A DNA stretch of 64,000 nucleotides from the NCBI RefSeq assembly GCF_003226855.1, contig NZ_CP029820.1, positions 124,001-188,000 on the forward strand, read 5' to 3'. The notes below the pieces were generated by a model. That model made no database searches and was not told the origin of the DNA. It saw only the letters and a program-made list of their open reading frames with translations. A program made the position numbers and the translations under genes. Below, one piece after another: positions 18,155-27,146 of this stretch. Origin of the DNA: Blattabacterium sp. (Cryptocercus kyebangensis). Its GTDB lineage: Bacteria > Bacteroidota > Bacteroidia > Flavobacteriales > Blattabacteriaceae. Position 1 is the stretch's first letter; every line of letters starts with the position of its first letter.

Positions 18155-20245
18155 TTATTTTTTCCATAAGTATTTATTATAGTATTTATAAACTCTATGA
18201 TTTAAAAAAAAATTGGATTTTTTGTAAAAAAAATTTTGAGCAATTGGGATTACTTCTTTCATTAATTTATAATCTTTTATAAGATTTGCCATTCGTAAAC
18301 AACTTTTTCCACTTTGTTTTGTCCCTATTATTAAATCTCCACTCCCTCGTAATTTAAGATCTTTTTTAGATATTTCTAATCCATCATTAGTCTGGCACAT
18401 TACTTTCATTCTAAAACGGCTTTCAATGCTTATTTTTTCATTTGTCATAAGAAAACAATAACTTTGATATGGGCCTCTACCAACTCGCCCTCTTAATTGA
18501 TGTAATTGAGATAATCCAAAACAATCTGCATTTTCTATTAAAATAACTGAAGCATTAGGAACATCAACTCCTACTTCTATCACCGTAGTAGAAACCATTA
18601 TTTTATTTTTTCCACTTAAAAATCGATCCATTTGAATATTTTTTTCTTGATAGTTCATTCTACCATGTAGAATTCCTATTTTATTTTCTAAATTTTGGAA
18701 TTCTTTTTTTAGGATTTGATAGCCATTTATCAAATTTTGATATTCATTTTTTTTTGATTTTTCTATAGTAGGATATATAATGTATATTTGTCTTCCTTTC
18801 AAAATTTGATTTTTTATAATTTCAAGTACCTTAGGTCTTTTTTTATTCCAAAAATGAATGGTTTTTATTGGTTTTCTTTCTAAAGGTAATTCTTTGATAA
18901 TGGAAATATTTAAATCATGATAAAGAGTCATTGATAAGGTTCTAGGAATAGGGGTAGCTGTCATAATCAAAATATGAGGTGGTTTTTTATTTTTTTCCAA
19001 AATTTTAGCTCTTTGCTCTACACCAAAACGTTGTTGTTCATCAATTATTGCTAATCCAAGATTTTGAAAATGAACTGTTTCTTGAATTAAAGTGTGTGTT
19101 CCTATAAGAATAGATATTCTACCTGTAAGAAGATCACGATATATACATTTTCGTTTTTTCATAGAGATAGAACTTGTTAATAAAGCAGTTCTAATTCCAA
19201 TTAAAGAAACCATTTTCTGAATAGAAAAATAATGTTGTATAGCTAAAACTTCAGTAGGAACCATTAAACAAGATTGGTATCCATTATCCAATGCAGTAAG
19301 CATAGATAATACAGCAATTATCGTTTTTCCACATCCTACATCTCCTTGTAATAATCGATTCATCTGAATGGATTTTTTTAAGTCATTTCGTATTTCTTTA
19401 AAAGCTCTTTTTTGTTCTTCTGTTAAAGAAAATGGTAAACAATATTTGTAAAATTTGTAAAAATTTTTGCCTAATTTAAAAAAAGGATAACTATATAAAA
19501 ATTTTTTATTTCTATTTTTTTTGGATAGTAGAGATAGTTTAAAAAAAAATAACTCTTCAAATTTTAAACGATATTGTGCTTGGAATAGTTTTTCTAAAGA
19601 TTGTGGAAAGTGGATTTGAATCAATGCTTCTCTTCTATGCATTAATTTTTTTTTCATCAAATCCTGAAAAAAAAATTCTTCTATATTATTTTTTGATTCT
19701 TCTATTATATTTTTCAATAAATTGATCATAAAAAAATTACTTATTCCATTTTTTTTTAGTTTTTTAGATATAGAGTATATAGGAAATATGGAAAGAAATT
19801 TTTTTAATAATTGAAATTTTTGAATATTTGGATGAATAATTTGAATTTTTTTTTGAAAATATTTAATATTTCCATAAACTATTATAGGAACGTTTTTTTT
19901 TATATTTCTTTTGAAAAAATTGGTTTTATGGAACCATAGTAATTCAATAAATCCCGTTTTATTTTCTAAACGTGCTATTAATATTTTTCCTTTTTTATTT
20001 CTATAATTAACTTCTTCAATTTTTGTAATTTTTCCCGATATTTGTATGATACTTTCGTAAGTTTTTTTTTTTAATTTTAATTCCGATATATCCTCTAATA
20101 TGGGATAATTGACATATTTTTTTGGATAAAAAAAAAGAAAATCTTCGTATGTATGAATATTTAATTCTATTTTGAATAAACGTGCTTTTTTTAAGCTTAA
20201 TCCTTTTAAATTTTCTATAGATTTTTCTAATATATTATGTAACAT
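18155..20245 (-). CDS. recG: ATP-dependent DNA helicase RecG
   Basis: Branch-migrates stalled forks and Holliday junctions. The 696-residue protein has an N-terminal wedge/OB-fold (ISELKLKKKTYESIIQISGKI near 55). The helicase core starts with Walker A LLQGDVGCGKTIIA near residue 300, DEQQRFGVEQR follows, and the C-terminal RGRVGRGPYQSYC motif is intact. It ends with the KLRGSGDLIGT-type motif (LKLRGSGDLIIGTKQSG). It is 46 bases from the uvrD start and in the same direction. Confidence 0.95.
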   Translation of the reverse strand: MLHNILEKSIENLKGLSLKKARLFKIELNIHTYEDFLFFYPKKYVNYPILEDISELKLKKKTYESIIQISGKITKIEEVNYRNKKGKILIARLENKTGFIELLWFHKTNFFKRNIKKNVPIIVYGNIKYFQKKIQIIHPNIQKFQLLKKFLSIFPIYSISKKLKKNGISNFFMINLLKNIIEESKNNIEEFFFQDLMKKKLMHRREALIQIHFPQSLEKLFQAQYRLKFEELFFFKLSLLSKKNRNKKFLYSYPFFKLGKNFYKFYKYCLPFSLTEEQKRAFKEIRNDLKKSIQMNRLLQGDVGCGKTIIAVLSMLTALDNGYQSCLMVPTEVLAIQHYFSIQKMVSLIGIRTALLTSSISMKKRKCIYRDLLTGRISILIGTHTLIQETVHFQNLGLAIIDEQQRFGVEQRAKILEKNKKPPHILIMTATPIPRTLSMTLYHDLNISIIKELPLERKPIKTIHFWNKKRPKVLEIIKNQILKGRQIYIIYPTIEKSKKNEYQNLINGYQILKKEFQNLENKIGILHGRMNYQEKNIQMDRFLSGKNKIMVSTTVIEVGVDVPNASVILIENADCFGLSQLHQLRGRVGRGPYQSYCFLMTNEKISIESRFRMKVMCQTNDGLEISKKDLKLRGSGDLIIGTKQSGKSCLRMANLIKDYKLMKEVIPIAQNFFYKKSNFFLNHRVYKYYNKYLWKK

Positions 20246-20322
20246 TTTTTTTAATTTATATAGTCTATTTTTAATTAAGGATAATAATCAATTCTCTTGT
20301 TATTACATAAATAAAAAATACT

Positions 20323-20330
20323 TAATTTTG
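20323..20330 (+). promoter_or_regulatory. Possible -7 promoter element before tRNA-Val
   Basis: TAATTTTG fits the Bacteroidetes -7 consensus TAnnTTTG. It ends eight bases before the mature 5' end of tRNA-Val, so the transcript could start close to the tRNA. A CTTG at 20296-20299 lies 23 bases upstream, a little far for a -33 element. In AT-rich DNA such matches occur by chance. Confidence 0.4.
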
Positions 20331-20337
20331 TAAAAAA

Positions 20338-20412
20338 GGACATTTAGCTCAGTTGGTTTAGAGCACTACTTTGACAGAGTAGAGGTCGTCGGTTCAAATC
20401 CGATAGTGTCCA
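20338..20412 (+). tRNA. tRNA-Val (GAC)
   Basis: A 75-base cloverleaf. The acceptor GGACATT pairs with AGTGTCC, the D stem is GCTC/GAGC, the anticodon stem is CTACT/AGTAG with loop TTGACAG, and the T stem is GTCGG/CCGAT. The anticodon GAC reads GUC/GUU valine codons. The discriminator is A and no CCA is encoded. It lies just upstream of rpsU and is probably cotranscribed with it. Confidence 0.95.
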
Positions 20413-20443
20413 CTATGATTTTTTATTTCAATTATTTTTTTAT

Positions 20444-20641
20444 ATGGTATTAATTACGACAGTTAGAGAAGGAGAATCTATTGATAAAGCTCTAAAAAAA
20501 TGCAAAAAAAAATTTGATAAAACTCGTATTTTAAAGGATTTTAGAGAAAAACAACAATATATAAAACCTTCTGAAGGAAGAAGAAATGAAATATTACGAG
20601 CTATATATAGAGAGAGAATGAGATTAAAAAGAGAAGAATGA
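20444..20641 (+). CDS. rpsU: 30S ribosomal protein S21
   Basis: A 65-residue small basic ribosomal protein near the anti-Shine-Dalgarno region of 16S rRNA. It starts MVLITTVREGESIDKALKKC and ends in the Arg/Lys-rich IYRERMRLKREE tail typical of S21 in Bacteroidetes. It follows tRNA-Val by 31 bases, and its TGA overlaps the aroE ATG (ATGA). Confidence 0.95.
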   Translation: MVLITTVREGESIDKALKKCKKKFDKTRILKDFREKQQYIKPSEGRRNEILRAIYRERMRLKREE

Positions 20642-21417
20642 TAAAATGTAGTAGTTTTTCTAAAAAAAAAAACCATAAATATATTTTTGGATTGATTGGA
20701 AAAGGAATTAGTTATTCTTTTTCAAAGAAATTTTTTCTAAAAAAATTTAAAAAAGAATCTATTCTTAAAGTTACTTATGAAATATTCGATATTCCAAATA
20801 TAGAGGAAGTTTTATCTATTTTTAATAATCCTTATTTAAAAGGATGCAATATTACTATTCCATATAAAAAAAGCATCATTTCTTTTATTACTGAATTAAT
20901 GCCAGAAGCAAAAATTATTGGATCTGTAAATGTTGTAAAAATTGATAAGGAAAAAAATCGTATTGGATACAATACAGATATTTTAGGTTTTGAATTATCC
21001 TTTAAAAAGGATATAAATAAATTATCATATAAAAATCCAAAAGCATTAATTTTAGGAACTGGGGGGGTTTCCAGTTCTATTTCCTTTATTTTAAATAAAT
21101 TAGGAATATATCATAAATATGTTTCTAGGAAAAAAAATAAAGATTTTTTTGGTTATGAAGAAATTAATCAAGATTTATTAGAAAATTATAAAATTATTAT
21201 TAATTGTACTCCTTTAGGAACTTATCCAAAAATAAATTTATGTCCTTCTTTACCTTATGAATATATATCTTCTCATCATTATCTCTATGATTTAGTTTAT
21301 AATCCACCTAAAACTTTATTTTTAAAAAAAGGAGAGGAAAAAGGAGCAATGATTCGAAATGGATTAGAAATGTTTCGTATTCAAGCAGAAGAATCTTGGA
21401 AGATATGGAATTCTTGA
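20638..21417 (+). CDS. aroE: Shikimate dehydrogenase
   Basis: NADP-dependent reduction of 3-dehydroshikimate in the chorismate pathway. The 259-residue protein has the substrate loop GKGISYSFSKKFF, the catalytic Lys in NITIPYKKS, NTDILGFE with the catalytic Asp, the dinucleotide loop ILGTGGVSSSI, and the C-terminal NGLEMFRIQAEESWKIW. The start shares ATGA with the rpsU stop. The first 15 residues (MIKCSSFSKKKNHKY) are longer than usual, but no later ATG precedes the active-site loop. Confidence 0.93.
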   Translation: MIKCSSFSKKKNHKYIFGLIGKGISYSFSKKFFLKKFKKESILKVTYEIFDIPNIEEVLSIFNNPYLKGCNITIPYKKSIISFITELMPEAKIIGSVNVVKIDKEKNRIGYNTDILGFELSFKKDINKLSYKNPKALILGTGGVSSSISFILNKLGIYHKYVSRKKNKDFFGYEEINQDLLENYKIIINCTPLGTYPKINLCPSLPYEYISSHHYLYDLVYNPPKTLFLKKGEEKGAMIRNGLEMFRIQAEESWKIWNS

Positions 21418-21439
21418 TCTCCATATTAAATTTTTAAAA

Positions 21440-22468
21440 ATGGAATATAAAAAAATCTTTATGTATAGAGCTATTCAATTGGCTAAAAATGGATTAGGGA
21501 TGACCTCCCCTAATCCTATGGTAGGATGTGTTATAGAAAGAAATGGATTGATCCTTTCAGAAGGATGGCATTATAAAGTAGGTATGTTTCATGCAGAGAA
21601 AAATGCTATTAATTTTGTGAAAGATGTATCCTTGTTGGTGGATTCTACACTTTATGTAACATTAGAACCATGTGTTCATTTTGGTAAAACCCCCCCTTGT
21701 GTTGATTTAATTATTAAAAATAGGATTCCTAGAGTTGTAATAGGAATAAAAGATCCTTGTGATAAGGTAAATGGATTAGGGATAAAAAAATTAAGGGAAT
21801 GTGGAATAGAGGTAATAGAAAATGTATTAAAAAATGAATGCCGTTTTTTGAATAAAAGATTTTTTACTTTCTATGAAAAAAATAGACCTTATGTTATATT
21901 GAAGTGGGCACAAAGTTATGACGGGTTTATGGATGATTTAATAAAAAAAAATTCATGGATTAGTGGAGTTTATTCTAGACAATTGAGTCATAAATGGAGA
22001 TCTGAAGAGGATAGTATTTTAGTTGGTAGAAAAACGGTTATCAATGATAATCCAAAATTAGACGTTAGAAAATGGTTTGGAAATAATCCTATTAGAATTG
22101 TCCTTGATAGAAATTTAAGTATATCCGATTCTTATTTTGTTTTAGATAGAACGAAATACACAATTATTTTTACAGAGAAAAAAAAAGAAAACCGTAGAAA
22201 TACAGAATTTGTTCAGATTTCTTTTGATAAAAGAGTAATAAAAAATATCTTAAATTATTTACACAAAAAAAAAATTCTTTCTCTAATTGTGGAGGGAGGT
22301 AAAATGACCTTAGAAAGTTTTATAAAAGAAAAAGTTTGGGATGAATCTAGAATTTTTATCTGTAATATTTTTTTGAAAAATGGATTAGAAGCACCTATAA
22401 TAAGTGGAAAAATTTTAAGAAAAAAGTATATAGAAAAAGATAAATTAGTTATTAAGATTCCATTTTAA
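21440..22468 (+). CDS. ribD: Riboflavin biosynthesis deaminase/reductase RibD
   Basis: Bifunctional pyrimidine deaminase and reductase, steps 2-3 of riboflavin synthesis from GTP. At 342 residues it is near normal length. The N-terminal zinc deaminase has HAEKNAI near residue 51 and the PCVHFGKTPPCVD cysteines near residue 76. The C-terminal reductase includes KWAQSYDGFMDD and a late VEGGKMTLESFI motif. The stop codon overlaps the stop of the opposite-strand LuxC pseudogene. Confidence 0.95.
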   Translation: MEYKKIFMYRAIQLAKNGLGMTSPNPMVGCVIERNGLILSEGWHYKVGMFHAEKNAINFVKDVSLLVDSTLYVTLEPCVHFGKTPPCVDLIIKNRIPRVVIGIKDPCDKVNGLGIKKLRECGIEVIENVLKNECRFLNKRFFTFYEKNRPYVILKWAQSYDGFMDDLIKKNSWISGVYSRQLSHKWRSEEDSILVGRKTVINDNPKLDVRKWFGNNPIRIVLDRNLSISDSYFVLDRTKYTIIFTEKKKENRRNTEFVQISFDKRVIKNILNYLHKKKILSLIVEGGKMTLESFIKEKVWDESRIFICNIFLKNGLEAPIISGKILRKKYIEKDKLVIKIPF

Positions 22469-23414
22469 TGATCTTCTTCTATAAGAAATAGGATTGTATC
22501 AATATTATTGGCATAATCATTTAATTTAGGATTTTTTATTTTTCCAAAAGATACTTCATTTGTAAAAATATTTTTTGATACTATACATTGTATATGTTCT
22601 CTATTTTTTTTAATAGATATTTTTAAATCGTTTTAATTTTTATAAAATTCGTAGAAAACTACATATATTGGACTATGATAGTCTTTATTTTCTATTAAAA
22701 AAATTAGATCATTTTTATGAATAGAATATCTATTCATCGTACGTATAAAAGGAATAAATATTTTTCCAACATTTCTATATCCTATTCCAGAATAAGTTAG
22801 TATATCTCTATTTAAAGAGATTAAATCTCTATTATTTTCATTTTTTTTAGTCTATCTATAGATGGTCGTTTTTTTCTAAGAATCATAGGATATTTTCGAA
22901 AATAATATTCGAAATAAAGAGCTGGATTATTACTTCCGCTTTCTATAACATAATTATATTTTTCTTTGAAAAAATTTTTAGTAAATTTTATTTTTCAATA
23001 AATAATTTATATAAGTAATTTTTTTTCATAAAAATGGAAAAAATAAATTTTATTCCTCGGAAAATTTTATTAAAATACGATTTCCTGATAAAATAACATA
23101 TAAGAAATCATGAAATACAACTATTTGTATATTACCTGGAATAATTACTAAAACAATTTTTATTGGTTTTTTTTTCAAGAATATTGTTTAATCCAATATT
23201 CTATAATTACTTTTCTAAGTATATTTCCCCATTGTTCAATAGTAATTAATAAATATTCTTTTCTAAACCCACTATTGAAAGTTGGAATTTTTTGAATAAT
23301 ATTTTGAAAAGGATAAAAAAATTTTCTAAAATGACTTGAAATATATTTTTCATTTACATAAAATTTCTTAAATTTTCGAAGAAAATGACCTAATTCATCA
23401 AAAACTTGAATCAT
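22465..23414 (-). pseudogene. Decayed LuxC-family acyl-CoA reductase
   Basis: The minus strand carries remnants, in order, of a LuxC-type acyl-CoA reductase split over several frames. The first 79 codons start MIQVFDELGHFLRKF at 23414 and stop at 23175. PIKIVLVIIPGNIQIVVFHD follows in another frame. Next comes YNYVIESGSNNPALYFEYYF with RKYPMILRKKRPS, then DILTYSGIGYRNVGKIF and DYHSPIYVVFYEFYKN with an in-frame TAA. The final piece is HIQCIVSKN...EVSFGKIKNPKL to LFLIEEDH and stop. At least three frameshifts, one nonsense codon and an apparent internal deletion make it non-functional. Loss of start-to-stop integrity is seen directly; the family assignment rests on motif recall. In free-living relatives this gene sits next to the ferredoxin that follows here. 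Confidence 0.85.
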
Positions 23415-23462
23415 AATATTATTCTATTAATTTAATTAATGAAATTATCTTATTTAATTTAA

Positions 23463-23792
23463 ATGTCTATAAAAATAACAGAGGAATGTATAAATTGTGG
23501 AGCTTGCGAATTGGAATGTCCTAATCATGCAATATATGAAGGAGGGAAAAAATGGAGAATATCAGATGGGACATCTAAAGAAAAAACAAAACCTAAAAAT
23601 CCTAAAAAAAAGGATATTTATTTTATTGTATCAGAAAAATGTACAGAATGTGTTGGTTTTTATGAAGAACCTCAATGTGCAATTATTTGTCCAGTGAATT
23701 GTTGTGTATTGGATGAAAATCATTTAGAATCCAAGGATAATCTTCTTAAGAAGAAGAATTTTTTACATGATGGGGTCCATAGAAAATTCTAA
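23463..23792 (+). CDS. 4Fe-4S dicluster ferredoxin
   Basis: A 109-residue soluble electron carrier predicted to bind two [4Fe-4S] clusters. Cluster motif 1 is CINCGACELECP (C-x2-C-x2-C-x3-C). Motif 2 is CTECVGFYEEPQCAIICP, with an eight-residue insertion between its second and third Cys, as in Allochromatium-type ferredoxins. It is divergent from the LuxC pseudogene. In Flavobacteriia these two are neighbours, so the ferredoxin has outlived its partner. The redox partner here is unknown. Confidence 0.92.
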   Translation: MSIKITEECINCGACELECPNHAIYEGGKKWRISDGTSKEKTKPKNPKKKDIYFIVSEKCTECVGFYEEPQCAIICPVNCCVLDENHLESKDNLLKKKNFLHDGVHRKF

Positions 23793-24022
23793 TATAGAAT
23801 TTATCGTTCATTTTTTGATCATTTTTTTTTAGATACTATTTATTCTATACATAATAGATTCCCATTAATTAATCCATTTTTTTATTGAGAAAAAAGGGGG
23901 CTTTCAATTTCTATTATTTTTTTCATAGTAAAAATACTATTTTTGATAAATATGTAACTAAAGTTAATTATTCAGGAAGTTTGAAATTTCCATAAACATT
24001 AGGAATAAAAAAAAGTAATAAA
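23793..24022. other. AT-rich intergenic stretch, no feature seen
   Basis: About 230 bases between the ferredoxin and ung genes. I translated it on both strands and found no family motif. In related genomes serC often follows the ferredoxin, but no SerC remnant could be recognised. It may hold the ung promoter. Confidence 0.4.
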
Positions 24023-24681
24023 ATGAATTGTAATTGGAAATATTTTATTAAAAAGGAATGGAATAAACCTTATTTTCAATCATTATTAAATTTCATTAAA
24101 GTAGAATATAGAGATCATATATGTTTTCCAGATAAAAAAAATATTTTTTCCTCTTTCAATTATTGCCCTTTTCAAGAAGTTAAAGTAGTTATCTTAGGAC
24201 AAGATCCTTATTATAAAAAAAATCAAGCCGATGGTCTTTCCTTTTCTGTTCCTAAAGGTATTTCTTTTCCACCTTCATTAAAAAATATATTTATAGAAGT
24301 GAATAGTTGTTTTGAAAGGAAATTTTTTCCTTCTAGTGGATCTTTAATCGTTTGGGCAAAACAAGGGGTTTTATTACTTAACTCTATCTTAACAGTAAGA
24401 ATGGGTATACCTGGATCTCATAAAAATAGGGGATGGGAAATCTTTACGGATCAAATAATCCGTATAATTTCCAATAAAAAAAAAATATTGTTTTTTTATT
24501 ATGGGGAAAATATGCAAAAAAAAAAGAGTCTATAATTCATTCTTCTTCCAATAATCATTATCTTTTAAAGACTTCTCATCCATCTCCTATTTCTGCAAAT
24601 CTTGGATTTTTTGGATCAAAACATTTCTTAAAAGCTAATCAATTTTTGATTAAAAAAGGGAAAGATCCTGTAATCTGGTGA
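24023..24681 (+). CDS. ung: Uracil-DNA glycosylase, frame broken at an A10 tract
   Basis: Removes uracil from DNA. The frame starts MNCNWKYFIKKEW and reaches the active-site segment GQDPYYKKNQADG (water-activating Asp kept; the usual final His is Tyr). It continues to a run of ten adenines at 24476-24485, where it shifts and stops at 24535. Adding one A restores ..NKKKNIVFLLWGKYAKKK.., then SHPSPISANLGFFGSKHF with the second catalytic motif, to a TGA at 24681. The total is about 219 residues, normal for the family. Both ends are well conserved, which suggests slippage-based expression; recent inactivation is the alternative. The end abuts lpdA. Confidence 0.82.
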
Positions 24682-26106
24682 TTACATATGTATTGAATTA
24701 TTTTCAAAACTCAATAATGCCGCTTCTTTGATAGATTCGCTAAAAGTTGGATGAGGATGACATATTCTATAAATATCCTCTGAAGAAGCACGGAATTCCA
24801 TTGCTACAGTGGCTTCCATAATCATATCTGAGGCATGTTCCCCTATCATATGAACTCCTAGTATTTCATCCGTTTTTTTATGGGATAAAATTTTTACAAA
24901 ACCTGATGTATGGCCACTTGCAAGTGCTATTCCTAATACTTTCATTGGAAAAATTCCTATATTATATTCTATTCCTTCTTTTTTTATTTCTTTTTCTGTT
25001 TTTCCAACGCTGGAAACTTCAGGATGAGTATAGATTACGGAAGGGACCAAGTTATAGTTTATTTTATTTGGTTTTTGTCCAGCTATGTGTTCTGAAGCGT
25101 ATAATCCTTCTTCTTCTGCCTTATGTGCTAACATTTTTCCTCCTATTACATCTCCTATAGCATAGATATTATTTATAGAACTTTGTAAAAAATCATTAAC
25201 CAGGATAAATCCTTTTTTATCTTTTTTTATACCTATATTTTCCAATCCAAGATTTTTAGTATAGGGATCTCTTCCTATTGATAGGAGACAATAATCCCCT
25301 ATGTATTTCATTTTTTTTCCATTATTTTTATTTTTAACATGAACCATTACTTCTTTAGTATCTTCTAATGTTTCTATATTATTTATTAATAAGGAATTTT
25401 CTATTTGAATAGAAGATTTTTCCAAAATTTTTTGAATTTCCTTACTTAAGGAATGATCCATATTTGATATAATTTTATCCATAGTTTCAATAATAATCAC
25501 CTGACTTCCTAATCTATGATAAATAGAACCTAATTCTAATCCAATAATTCCTCCTCCTATTACTATTAATTTTTTTGGTATTTCATTTAGAAAAAGGGCT
25601 TCTGTAGAGGAAATAATTCTTTTTTTTATATCAAAATTTAATGAAGGAAGACAGGTAGGTTTGGATCCTGTTGCTATAATACAATATTGAAATTGTATTT
25701 TTTTTATTTCTTTTAAAGATTTTTTATCTATGATAGATAAACTATGATTAGTCTTGAACGATGCTATTCCTTGATATAAATCAATTTTATTTTTTTTCAT
25801 TAAATATTGAACCCCTTCATTTATTTTTTTTACTATATCGTTTTTTCTTTTCATCATTTTTTCGAAATCTAAGGATAATTTTTCGTAAAAAATTCCATGT
25901 AGATAGTGTTGTTTTTTCGCAAAAAGAAAATATTTGGAAGAATATAAAAGTGATTTGGAAGGAATGCATCCTACATTTAGACAGGTCCCACCTAATTTTT
26001 GATGTTTTTCTATAATAGCTGTCCGAAGACCGAGTTGACTTGAACGAATAGCAGAAATATAACCTCCTGGACCAGAACCTATAATAACAATATCGTAATT
26101 ATTCAT
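24682..26106 (-). CDS. lpdA: Dihydrolipoyl dehydrogenase (E3)
   Basis: FAD enzyme that reoxidises lipoyl groups of the pyruvate and 2-oxoglutarate dehydrogenase complexes. The 474-residue protein has the FAD loop IIGSGPGGYISAI and the redox disulfide Cys42/Cys47 in GGTCLNVGCIPSK. The NAD loop VIGGGIIGLELG, the second FAD motif AIGDVIGGKMLAHKA and the catalytic His-Glu in HPHPTFSES also occur. It is an isolated gene here, without E1/E2 neighbours. Confidence 0.96.
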   Translation of the reverse strand: MNNYDIVIIGSGPGGYISAIRSSQLGLRTAIIEKHQKLGGTCLNVGCIPSKSLLYSSKYFLFAKKQHYLHGIFYEKLSLDFEKMMKRKNDIVKKINEGVQYLMKKNKIDLYQGIASFKTNHSLSIIDKKSLKEIKKIQFQYCIIATGSKPTCLPSLNFDIKKRIISSTEALFLNEIPKKLIVIGGGIIGLELGSIYHRLGSQVIIIETMDKIISNMDHSLSKEIQKILEKSSIQIENSLLINNIETLEDTKEVMVHVKNKNNGKKMKYIGDYCLLSIGRDPYTKNLGLENIGIKKDKKGFILVNDFLQSSINNIYAIGDVIGGKMLAHKAEEEGLYASEHIAGQKPNKINYNLVPSVIYTHPEVSSVGKTEKEIKKEGIEYNIGIFPMKVLGIALASGHTSGFVKILSHKKTDEILGVHMIGEHASDMIMEATVAMEFRASSEDIYRICHPHPTFSESIKEAALLSFENNSIHM

Positions 26107-26161
26107 TATGAAATTTTTTATTTATGTAAAGAAGTTACATAAATAAACAAGTTAGAATAAA

Positions 26162-27133
26162 TTACATATTTAATATATATGCAAAAATTAATGGAGCAAC
26201 AATAGTTGCGTCTGATTCAATAATAAATTTAGGAGTATTTTTTTCTAATTTTCCCCAACTTATTTTTTCGTTAGGAATAGCTCCTGAATAGGATCCATAA
26301 CTAGTAGTAGAATCAGAAATTTGACAAAAATAAGCCCAAAAAGGTGTATTTTTTAATCCTATATCTTGTGATAGCATAGGAACAACACAAATAGGAAAAT
26401 CCCCAGATATTCCTCCGCCTATTTGGAAGAATCCTATTTTATTTTTTATAGATTCTTTTTGATACCATTTTGCTAAATAAATCATATATTCGATTCCATT
26501 TTTTACGATAAATGGAGAAAATAATTTTTTTATACAATATGAAGAAAAAAGATTTCCTATTGTACTATCTTCCCAACCTGGAACTACTATAGGTAAATTT
26601 TTTTTTGCTGCAGCTAAGACCCAACTATCTTTTGAATTAATATTGTAATAGGGTTCTAAAATATTTTCCAGTAATAATTGATAAATATATTCATGGGGGA
26701 AATATCTTTCGGCCTTTTCTTGAGCTCTTTTCCAAATCCTGAAAATAGGTTTTTGTAATTGTTTAAAAGCTTGTTCTTCTGGAATACAAGTGTCCGTAAC
26801 ACGGTTAAAACCTTTTTTTAAAAAAGATTTTTCTTCATCAGGAGTTAAATCCCTATAATTAAAAATTTTTTTATAATGTGTATGAGCTATTAAATTCATT
26901 ATATCTTCTTCTAAATTAGCCCCAGTACAAGAAATAATATGAACTTTATCTTTTCGTATCATTTCAGCTAGAATTTTTCCTAATTCTGCAGTACTCATAG
27001 CTCCCGCTAATGTTATCATCATTTTTCCATTATTTTTAATATGATATTTATAGGCTTTAGCTGCTTCTGATAAAGATAGAGCGTTAAAATGAAGAAAATA
27101 TTTTTCGATAAATGAAGTGATAGACTCTTTCAT
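26162..27133 (-). CDS. Deoxyhypusine-synthase-like protein
   Basis: A 323-residue member of the deoxyhypusine synthase fold, which in eukaryotes and archaea uses NAD and spermidine to modify eIF5A. The family features LAGAMSTAELGKILAEMI, SCTGANLEEDIMNL and PGWEDSTIGNLF occur. So do the Gly-rich GGGISGDFPICVVPML and ISWGKL, with the candidate catalytic Lys near 295. Bacteria lack eIF5A, so the reaction is probably a polyamine aminobutyl transfer (homospermidine-like), as proposed for other bacterial members; that is inference. It lies 13 bases after rny. Confidence 0.85.
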   Translation of the reverse strand: MKESITSFIEKYFLHFNALSLSEAAKAYKYHIKNNGKMMITLAGAMSTAELGKILAEMIRKDKVHIISCTGANLEEDIMNLIAHTHYKKIFNYRDLTPDEEKSFLKKGFNRVTDTCIPEEQAFKQLQKPIFRIWKRAQEKAERYFPHEYIYQLLLENILEPYYNINSKDSWVLAAAKKNLPIVVPGWEDSTIGNLFSSYCIKKLFSPFIVKNGIEYMIYLAKWYQKESIKNKIGFFQIGGGISGDFPICVVPMLSQDIGLKNTPFWAYFCQISDSTTSYGSYSGAIPNEKISWGKLEKNTPKFIIESDATIVAPLIFAYILNM

Positions 27134-27146
27134 GATTTTTTTTATT

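Noticed and set aside
22465..23414. Hypothetical 79-codon gene at 23175-23414 on the minus strand
   Set aside because: Explained as the first exon-like fragment of the LuxC pseudogene; the same protein continues in other frames downstream.
23793..24022. Search for a serC remnant after the ferredoxin
   Set aside because: Translations on both strands gave no recognisable SerC motif.
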